Assembly (NCBI RefSeq): GCF_016107535.1
Contig: NZ_JABASQ010000013.1
Location: forward strand, 1 to 64,000
DNA from: Psychrobacter cibarius
GTDB taxonomy: Bacteria > Pseudomonadota > Gammaproteobacteria > Pseudomonadales > Moraxellaceae
Length of the DNA stretch: 64,000 nucleotides
Direction of reading: 5' to 3'
The position numbers and the translations under genes were made by a program. This document shows, in pieces, positions 56,818 through 64,000 of the stretch (positions are counted from its first letter, which is position 1; each line of letters opens with the position of its first letter). The notes under the pieces were generated by a model that ran no database searches, was not told the DNA's origin, and was given only the letters and a program-made list of their open reading frames with translations.

Positions 56818-58368
56818 TTAATTCGTCTTTGGGTTATCTGATTCAGTAATGATATCGCCTTTATGATTAAAGAGATTACCATTGGTTTTAGTTTGAGAGT
56901 CATTCAAATCTTTAGGAATAAGAATCTCATTGTCCCGCTCATCGCATTCAATATCACTGTCTTTATCATAAGCTATTGGGTCAAAGTGTGGGGTGTCTTT
57001 GATCGGTGCATTCTTGTCTAATGCTGCAGTGGTCGCCGAGGTTTTTCTAAATAAATTTGATTGACCGCCTTTGATGCCTTTTCCATTAGAATCAGCTTTT
57101 TTACGTGGCTCACTATTGGCAAAAATAGCATTTAACGGTAGATCTAACTGTTGCTTGGCATAAGCTTCCGTATTCTCAAAACGGTTGACTAGCAAGCTAA
57201 GCCAAGGTTTTTGATCCTCTGGCCCCATCTCATCTAGCTCATCTTTGATAGGCAAGGGGTAAGGTAGGGTGCGATAAAAATCCCATAACGTCATTTTGCT
57301 CAAATCTCTCTTGAGCACATAATCATTATCTTCAGTCATGGTGATTAAATTGCTGTCTTGCAGATAATTAATATAGGTATACCATTTCGGTAGCTCTTTG
57401 CGTCCTAGCACATTACGTAGCGCTTGTTCGCTTACCGCTTCGCCTTTTAAATGGTGGGTATAAACGAGGTTTAGCATATCGAGCAAACTTAGGAGAGGGT
57501 GGCGTGGATAGACCTCTTCAGTCTCAAAAATCGTCAAGGTATAGCTAATCTCAACACCTAATAGAATTAAATTCCAAGACAAATATATCCATAATAAGAA
57601 GATGGGCAGTGCCGCAAAAGCCCCGTAAATCGCTTCATAACTGGTGAAGTTTGCCATTACTGTACCAAACAGGTGCTTCATCAGCTCGAATACGATAGCG
57701 ACGAAGAGACCAGCAATGGCTGCATTTTTTGCGGGTACGCGGGCTTTTGGAATGAACCAGTACATACCAATAAAGCCTGCGACAGTGATACCAATGGATA
57801 CGGCTTGTACCCAAAAAGACCAGTCAATGCCATAACCAGCAATTTGTCGATTTAAAAAACTCAAGCTTTGTACCGCGCTTGAAGCAAGAAATGCCGTACC
57901 CAGTACTAACGGTCCTAACGTGACGATGGTCCAGTAGCGCAGCATACTTTTCATACCGCCAGAGCGATTTTCTACCCGCCAGATTTGGTTAAATGCGCGC
58001 TCGATGGTTGTTAACGTCATAATGGTCGTAAAAAATAACACCATCGCCCCAATGATGGTTAGATTTGAGGATTTTTCAGCAAAGCTATTGATGTACTCAC
58101 TGACCTGCATGCTTGATTGTGGTAGCAAGTTACTATAAATCACTTCATATATCTGTGCTCTAACGGATGCAAGTGCTGGTACAGAAGATAGGATCATCAA
58201 TAAGACGGTTAGGACGGGTACAATTGACAACATAGTCGTGTAGGTCAGCGATGCCGCTTTTTGCTGGCAATTGTCTTCAAAAAAGTGCCGAGTCAAGAAT
58301 CGTAAAAATTGAAACCAGCGTTGATGTAAAAACGGGATTTTTTTTGATAAATTTTCCATATCGACCAT
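56818..58368 (-). CDS. YihY/BrkB-family membrane protein with long C-terminal extension, 516 aa
   Basis: The N-terminal ~290 residues match the YihY (UPF0761, formerly RNase BN-like) family. They include HFFEDNCQQKAASLTYTTMLSIVPVLTVLLMI, LTIIGAMVLFFTTIMTLTTIERAFNQIWRVE and FLLWIYLSWNLILLGVEISYTL, with six membrane helices. The remaining ~220 residues are soluble. First there is a winged-helix-like stretch (GEAVSEQALRNVLGRKELPKWYTYINYL), then a low-complexity Lys/Asp/Asn-rich tail. E. coli YihY has only 290 residues. The function is not established, and early claims of RNase activity were withdrawn from this family. Confidence 0.85.
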   Translation of the reverse strand: MVDMENLSKKIPFLHQRWFQFLRFLTRHFFEDNCQQKAASLTYTTMLSIVPVLTVLLMILSSVPALASVRAQIYEVIYSNLLPQSSMQVSEYINSFAEKSSNLTIIGAMVLFFTTIMTLTTIERAFNQIWRVENRSGGMKSMLRYWTIVTLGPLVLGTAFLASSAVQSLSFLNRQIAGYGIDWSFWVQAVSIGITVAGFIGMYWFIPKARVPAKNAAIAGLFVAIVFELMKHLFGTVMANFTSYEAIYGAFAALPIFLLWIYLSWNLILLGVEISYTLTIFETEEVYPRHPLLSLLDMLNLVYTHHLKGEAVSEQALRNVLGRKELPKWYTYINYLQDSNLITMTEDNDYVLKRDLSKMTLWDFYRTLPYPLPIKDELDEMGPEDQKPWLSLLVNRFENTEAYAKQQLDLPLNAIFANSEPRKKADSNGKGIKGGQSNLFRKTSATTAALDKNAPIKDTPHFDPIAYDKDSDIECDERDNEILIPKDLNDSQTKTNGNLFNHKGDIITESDNPKTN

Positions 58369-58777
58369 TTAGCAGGTGTTTGAGTGACAGTAGTGTAACA
58401 AAGATATGCTGTTATCATCTGCGGTTTAATTGTGTCAAAATGCACAGCAGCAACCTCTCTAGCAGGTTATTAGCGACAATGTGTACCAAGGCTGTTTGCA
58501 TGTCGGTGAATGACTGGGGCATAATATATGCCTATGTTGCGGTATCTGTCACAGATTATGTATATAGTCATTCCACTATTAAATTATTCCAGCGTTAACC
58601 TCGCTTGAAGTATTTAATATACATCTACACTCGGTTGCCTTGTACTATTTTTAAATTGAATCGACTATAGCTACATAATAAGTAAGGTTTTATGCTAAAG
58701 AAATAGACTGCATAGAAGCTGTTGTAGATGATTAGAATCAACAATAACATTAATGGTTTTATGAGGAAGTATTGCTA
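58369..58777. other. Divergent intergenic region between the YihY gene and wrbA, carrying a palindromic element
   Basis: This holds 409 nt without a supported gene. Positions 58563-58669 are a structured element listed separately. A perfect -10 or -35 pair for wrbA is not obvious. GAGGAAG at about 58762-58768 is the wrbA ribosome site. Confidence 0.5.
58563..58669. repeat. MITE-like palindromic element, copy A (about 107 bp)
   Basis: TATAGTC (58563-58569) is inverted at GACTATA (58663-58669). The core GTTAACCTCGCTTGAAGTATTTAATATAC followed by CTACACTCGGTTGCCTTGTAC matches copy B at 63420-63478 in order and spacing. The ends could be a TA duplication plus TAGTC...GACTA inverted repeats, as in IS630/mariner-derived MITEs. 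This is inference from two copies. Confidence 0.6.
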
Positions 58778-59395
58778 ATGAGTCAGACCGCCCCTTATGT
58801 CTTGGTGCTCTATTATTCAAATTACGGTACGACTAAGACATTGGCTTATGCTATCGCTCAAGGTATTGAGGATGCTGGTATGACAGCCCGTATCCGCACT
58901 GTACCAACGGTTGCACCCGAGACCACATCGAGCAAGCCTGCAATACCTGATGAAGGTGACTTGTATTGCACTATGGACGATCTAAAAGACTGTATGGGTT
59001 TGGCGCTTGGTAGCCCGACGCACTTCGGTAATATGGCTGCTCCCATGAAATATTTTTGGGACAACACGGTCACTATTTGGCTGGCAGGTAATTTACAGAA
59101 CAAACCTGCTGCTGTATTTACTGCGACCGGCTCGATGCATGGCGGTCAAGAGACGACGTTGCTGACCATGATGTTGCCGTTGATGCATCACGGCATGATC
59201 CTTGTTGGTGTGCCTTATGCTGAGCCTGCGCTTAATCGTACTCATCGTGGTGGCTCGCCTTATGGTGCCAGCCACGTGAGTGGGGCGTTGCATGATCAAC
59301 CTGTCTCAGCAGATGAGCGCGAGTTGGCTATCGCCCAAGGTCGTCGCTTGGCTATTAGTGCTACTGCATTGGCGCAAGCTAACTGGACACACTAA
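58778..59395 (+). CDS. wrbA: NAD(P)H:quinone oxidoreductase WrbA, 205 aa
   Basis: WrbA is a flavodoxin-like tetramer that reduces quinones with two electrons and protects against oxidative stress. The FMN loop YYSNYGTTKTLA (about residues 12-23), LGSPTHFGNMAAPMKYFWD and TGSMHGGQETTLLTMMLPLMHHGMILVGVPY are diagnostic. I chose ATG 58778, with AGGAAG 8 nt upstream. TTG 58772 is a weaker option. It pairs with a DUF2069 gene 62 nt downstream, a neighbourhood also found in pseudomonads and Acinetobacter. Confidence 0.95.
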   Translation: MSQTAPYVLVLYYSNYGTTKTLAYAIAQGIEDAGMTARIRTVPTVAPETTSSKPAIPDEGDLYCTMDDLKDCMGLALGSPTHFGNMAAPMKYFWDNTVTIWLAGNLQNKPAAVFTATGSMHGGQETTLLTMMLPLMHHGMILVGVPYAEPALNRTHRGGSPYGASHVSGALHDQPVSADERELAIAQGRRLAISATALAQANWTH

Positions 59396-59457
59396 GCGGA
59401 TTTTTATAGCATGCAACGTCTTATATAACGCTATTAATTAGGAAGTAAATATATCTA

Positions 59458-59934
59458 ATGGTCACTAACCGCTCCGATAGTGAGATAAGCGCACCAGCCA
59501 AAAAATCTGCCAAAGCTGCTAAGCTTAAAAAGCCAATTACGCCCATTCGTCAGCGCTTGATGGTGACTTGGCTGATTTGGTTGGTTTATAGACTGCTTGG
59601 GCTACCTATTTTTATCAATGTTTTTAATCCCAGTAGTCCTGATATCATTGGTGGTATCGCCTGGCAAGCATTATGGCTAGTGCCAGCATTTATTTTGACG
59701 CCCGCGATACTACGGGGTCGTTCGCCATATGTGCTATTGATAGGCAGTATGCTTACCTTGGTTTATTTGGGGGCGAGTGGTGTGGTGCTGTTTACCCGCG
59801 TTTACGGTAGCAGTTGGGCAGAGATAGTGGTTTATCTGCTTGATTTTGTCTTATTACTGGCAATCAATATTTGGTTATTTATTCTACTAAAGCGTCTTCC
59901 TTCAATGAACAATGTCGTTAAGCAGCCACGTTAG
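59458..59934 (+). CDS. DUF2069 membrane protein, 158 aa
   Basis: A basic Ala/Lys-rich N-terminus of about 40 residues is followed by four helices: LMVTWLIWLVYRLLGLPIF, WQALWLVPAFILTPAILRG, VLLIGSMLTLVYLGASGVVLF and EIVVYLLDFVLLLAINIWLFILL. DUF2069 proteins regularly sit beside wrbA, which suggests a linked but unknown role. The ATG 59458 follows a weak ribosome site (AGGAAG about 16 nt upstream). Confidence 0.82.
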   Translation: MVTNRSDSEISAPAKKSAKAAKLKKPITPIRQRLMVTWLIWLVYRLLGLPIFINVFNPSSPDIIGGIAWQALWLVPAFILTPAILRGRSPYVLLIGSMLTLVYLGASGVVLFTRVYGSSWAEIVVYLLDFVLLLAINIWLFILLKRLPSMNNVVKQPR

Positions 59935-59956
59935 TTTATTTAGCGAAGATTGAGAC

Positions 59957-59994
59957 AAAAAAAGCGGCGCTCTATTTAGAGTGCCGCTTTTTTT
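59957..59994 (+). terminator. Bidirectional terminator after the DUF2069 gene
   Basis: AAAAAAAGCGGC-G-CTCT and AGAG-T-GCCGCTTTTTTT pair around ATTT, with one G-T pair inside. T-runs lie on both sides, serving this gene and the convergent DUF3108 gene that stops at 60024. Confidence 0.92.
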
Positions 59995-60023
59995 ATGCTA
60001 TTTCTGCTTATTTAATAAAAAGC

Positions 60024-60794
60024 TTAATTTACTTTGGTTAATTCTAAATCCATTTTTTTGCCATCATTAATTTGGCTAACTTTTACTGGTAGGTAATCTA
60101 AGCTTGGTGCCAGCCAAAAACTGGTAGAACGACTATTGTCATCGTGGATACGGTCGACACGTACGGTATCAAATGTGCCAGCTGGAACGGTAATCTTGGT
60201 GTTACCAGATTTTTTGAAAGGGGTTTTCTCTATCTTGTCTTTTTTCGCCATGTAATAGTTGCCAGAGAATTTACCGTTCAACAAATCTTGGCGAATTTGC
60301 ACTTCCAAACTTAAATCATCAAAAGCTTGTTGTGCCATGTTCATGGTCGTCGATTTGCCTTTATAGTTGCTCACTACCTTTTTACTGCTTGGATTGAAGT
60401 CTAATTTGTGCGTGCGACCAACGCCTAATAGCTTATAAGTGGTGCTGGCTTGAGTCGGAATGACATTATTACCGTTGATGGTAAAAGTGCTGTTTTGCGA
60501 AGCACTTGCAACACCTGCCACCCGAGCATTGACATTATATTTCCAAGTATTACCAGCTTTTTCCAAAGTACGAGTGGCAGTACCTTTATATTTGTCTTCA
60601 ACCGTAAAGCTGTAGTTGGCGCTTGAAGGTTCGATATTCTTTGCGCTGGCAAGGGTAGGTGCAGTCATACTTATCGCTCCAATCGTAGCAATACTGGCTC
60701 CAGTGGTTAGGGCGGTTAAAAATTTAGACTTGCTGCGTTTGGTGTTATTAGTATCGGTTGTTAACGACTTTTGATCGTTTGATAAAAAACTCAT
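60024..60794 (-). CDS. DUF3108 domain periplasmic protein, 256 aa
   Basis: A long signal sequence (about residues 22-50, FLTALTTGASIATIGAISMTAPTLASA) is preceded by a polar Ser/Asn/Asp/Lys n-region. The DUF3108 beta-rich domain follows (SFTVEDKYKGTATRTLEKAGNTWKYNV, FDDLSLEVQIRQDLLNGK, VPAGTFDTVRVDRIHDD, STSFWLAPSLDYLPVKV). Its role is unknown; family members are usually lipid- or envelope-related guesses. I start at ATG 60794, because AAGGA has 6-nt spacing there. ATG 60800 would have none. Confidence 0.8.
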   Translation of the reverse strand: MSFLSNDQKSLTTDTNNTKRSKSKFLTALTTGASIATIGAISMTAPTLASAKNIEPSSANYSFTVEDKYKGTATRTLEKAGNTWKYNVNARVAGVASASQNSTFTINGNNVIPTQASTTYKLLGVGRTHKLDFNPSSKKVVSNYKGKSTTMNMAQQAFDDLSLEVQIRQDLLNGKFSGNYYMAKKDKIEKTPFKKSGNTKITVPAGTFDTVRVDRIHDDNSRSTSFWLAPSLDYLPVKVSQINDGKKMDLELTKVN

Positions 60795-61189
60795 GGACAT
60801 TCCTTAATCGCTATTTATGGCATTGCTTATAACTATTGTTATTTTCTCAAGGACTATAATGGTCATGTCCTGCTATCTTTTCAAGAGTGCCAGCTGTCCC
60901 TGTGGTGTTGCTATTGTAGCCAAGGTTGCTGGCATCGAGCGCGATATCATCAGGCGTCACTTGCTGTAACTTGAGTAAGCAGGAGTAAGTTAATCGGTCA
61001 GTTGCAAACGATATGGGGTAGCTTAACTAATCCAATTCAGTATTGAAATTTAGCATTCATATGGCTGCTTTTAACATCGTGCTAAGGCCTTTAATACGGT
61101 GCAATCCAATCAAATAACTGTTCATAAACGTCATTACCAACTAAATAATCCACGATATGCAAAATTCTTGTAAATTTTTGGGCTTTACA
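60795..61189. other. Intergenic region before the groE promoter
   Basis: About 395 nt contain no gene that I can support. The stretch 60890-60950 has a weak repeat GCCAGC...GCTGGC but no convincing structure. No CIRCE (TTAGCACTC-N9-GAGTGCTAA) element is seen, which argues for sigma-32 control rather than HrcA. Confidence 0.5.
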
Positions 61190-61218
61190 CTTGAAGCTAA
61201 CTCACTTTGCCCCCACTT
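61190..61218 (+). promoter_or_regulatory. Sigma-32 (RpoH) heat-shock promoter of groESL
   Basis: CTTGAA (61190-61195), a 15-nt spacer and CCCCACTT (61211-61218) match the RpoH consensus CTTGAA-N13-15-CCCCATNT well. The transcript would start near 61225, about 120 nt before groES. TTGGAG lies before the groES ATG. Confidence 0.8.
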
Positions 61219-61346
61219 TTTGATACAAGCTCAAAGCTTATCTTTAGAATACTGTTTTAAGCAGTAGTGCCTATAGATATTGGTATTGAGACCATTAATT
61301 CAAATAAACCCTTACTGCAAATAACCAAATTATTGGAGACATATTG

Positions 61347-61637
61347 ATGAATATTCGTCCTTTACATGATCGTATCGTTGTCCGCCGCATAGAAGAAGAA
61401 ACAAAAACGGCTGGTGGTATCTTGCTTCCTGGTTCTGCTCAAGAAAAACCTTCACAAGGTGAAGTGCTAGCAACTGGTAACGGTCAGATTCGTGACAACG
61501 GCGAAACTCGCGCGTTAGATGTAAAAACTGGCGACAAAGTCTTGTTCGGTCAATATGCGGGTCAAACCGTGAAAGTTGACGGCGAAGAACTATTGATTAT
61601 GAAAGAATCTGATGTATTGGGTGTGTTAGAAGGCTAG
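61347..61637 (+). CDS. groES: Co-chaperonin GroES, 96 aa
   Basis: GroES is the heptameric lid of the GroEL chamber. [40 protein letters not shown] (mobile loop at about 17-32) and the end [15 protein letters not shown] are typical. I prefer ATG 61347, since the TTG at 61344 only adds one residue. It precedes groEL by 105 nt in one transcript driven by the heat-shock promoter. Confidence 0.97.
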   Translation: MNIRPLHDRIVVRRIEEETKTAGGILLPGSAQEKPSQGEVLATGNGQIRDNGETRALDVKTGDKVLFGQYAGQTVKVDGEELLIMKESDVLGVLEG

Positions 61638-61736
61638 TCCTTTTTGAGTATTTTTATACTCAGCGCATTTTGACAACATTATTTAAAAATTATTGAAACA
61701 TTTAATTGCATTCTCATACTTATAATAGTGGAGTAA

Positions 61737-63391
<1,655 letters not shown>

Positions 63392-63392
<1 letters not shown>

Positions 63393-63499
63393 TTTATGCC
63401 TCGACTAAACTTGTACGACGTTGTTAACCTCGCTCGATGTACTATTAGTACAATCTTCACTTGGTCGCCTAGTCGTACTGCTTTAGTCAATCCATAAAT
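63392..63499. repeat. MITE-like palindromic element, copy B (about 108 bp), in the groEL 3' region
   Basis: Three nested 7-bp stems are visible: ATTTATG/CATAAAT (63392-63398, 63493-63499), GACTAAA/TTTAGTC (63403-63409, 63482-63488) and GTACGAC/GTCGTAC (63413-63419, 63472-63478). They are separated by 4x4 and 3x3 internal loops. The core holds a further hairpin TGTACTA-T-TAGTACA (63439-63453). The middle (GTTAACCTCGCTCGATGTAC...) matches copy A. Confidence 0.65.
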
Positions 63500-63550
63500 C
63501 GCTTTTCGCTAGAAGTATGATTTTGTCATAACGTTTATTTGATCATTAGA

Positions 63551-63585
63551 AGCTCTGTTATCAGAAGATAGCAGGGCTTTTTTTT
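63551..63585 (+). terminator. Intrinsic terminator of groESL
   Basis: AGCTCTGTTATC (63551-63562) pairs with GATAGCAGGGCT (63567-63578) using G-T pairs, with the loop AGAA and eight T residues after it. Confidence 0.85.
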
Positions 63586-63969
63586 GCCTAATTTTTATAG
63601 GGCTACTCATTGGTATATGAGGTAATTACGGTTTTATATAGATTCATTCTATAGTGTTGGATAAGTGTTTTATGCTTGGGAAGGTTGTCAATTGACAGAC
63701 ATAGTGAGGGCGTTGCTGTTTCTTAGACTTAGTGGTGAAACTTTACCTGCTATTTACTCATGGTCTTTGATGCATTTCTAAAAACTTCAATAAATAAAAT
63801 ACCAATTAGATCGACAAAATCGACCTGACATTATCAAAAGTATTGAATATATAAAGTTTTTTTATATATGTTATTATTTAAATGTATTTAATGGACTGAT
63901 ACTTTATCAAAGGACAATTGAGCACGTGTTATGGCTGCTTAGCCAAAAACTCTTGTGCAATTCAAGGTG
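63586..63969. other. Intergenic region before the last gene
   Basis: About 384 nt, A+T rich, with no gene supported. A clear promoter pair could not be chosen. AAGGTG at 63964-63969 is the ribosome site of the partial gene at the edge. Confidence 0.4.
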
Positions 63970-63975
63970 ATGATG

Positions 63976-64000
63976 ATGAAAAAAATTAGGCTTGGGATTC
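63976..64000 (+). CDS. Start of a gene cut by the window edge
   Basis: Three in-frame ATG codons (63970, 63973, 63976) follow AAGGTG. The third has the best spacing and reads MKKIRLGI, a basic n-region followed by a hydrophobic turn, as in a signal peptide. The protein itself is outside the window, so nothing more can be said. Confidence 0.5.

Overview
The window looks like chromosomal DNA of a Psychrobacter species (Moraxellaceae, Gammaproteobacteria). The evidence is a moderate A+T content, ribosomal and housekeeping proteins that read like Psychrobacter/Acinetobacter orthologues, and gene neighbourhoods typical of that family (rpmF directly before fabD, wrbA next to a DUF2069 gene, an inactive pyrC' behind pyrB). 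This assignment is from recognition, not a database search. Nearly all of the window is core genome. Accessory material is limited to an IS3-type insertion end at the left edge, a few small unknown genes, a large repeat-bearing secreted metalloprotease and two related palindromic intergenic elements.

Layout. 1-348: right end of an IS3-family element. 432-1443: a broken small lipoprotein gene and two small unknown genes. 1499-1575: tRNA-Pro(GGG). 1694-5099: gatCAB amidotransferase operon (minus). 5742-11053: mreB, mreC, a possible small membrane ORF, mreD, maf, rng (plus). 11495-25607: the complete S10-spc-alpha ribosomal protein super-operon with secY, rpmJ, rpoA and rplQ, with visible internal promoters and one internal terminator-like hairpin. 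25686-27265: yciO-type gene and epmC (minus). 27451-31214: yceD, rpmF, fabD, fabG, acpP. 31517-35792: LysM/BON protein, queG, nnr, DUF4124 protein. 36661-40148: ilvI, ilvH, ilvC. 40419-42254: small membrane protein, cold shock protein, DUF421 protein. 42708-44541: etfBA. 44638-46520: SpoU-type RNA methyltransferase and fbp (minus). 46934-49820: pyrB, pyrC', DUF2127 protein. 49938-58368 (all minus): CPA1 antiporter, DUF2254 protein, the M66-type metalloprotease lipoprotein, YihY/BrkB protein. 58778-60794: wrbA, DUF2069, DUF3108 (minus). 61347-63392: groES-groEL behind a recognisable heat-shock promoter. The window ends inside the first codons of another gene.

How it works together. The translation machinery (S10-spc-alpha, rpmF, tRNA-Pro, gatCAB, rng, epmC, queG, the RNA methyltransferase) dominates. 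It sits beside cell-shape genes (mreBCD), fatty acid initiation and carrier genes (fabD-fabG-acpP), branched-chain amino acid and pyrimidine synthesis (ilvIHC, pyrB-pyrC'), electron transfer to the quinone pool (etfBA) and chaperonin.

Most useful second looks: a pair of about 107-bp palindromic elements sharing a core (58563-58669 and 63392-63499); the 13-copy proline-rich repeat in the M66 lipoprotein; a small membrane ORF fitted between mreC and mreD; a terminator-like hairpin inside the spc operon; a frameshifted lipoprotein gene next to the IS; and the sigma-32-type promoter before groES. I did not find a clear novel defence or other multi-gene system, a CRISPR array, a prophage or an rRNA gene.
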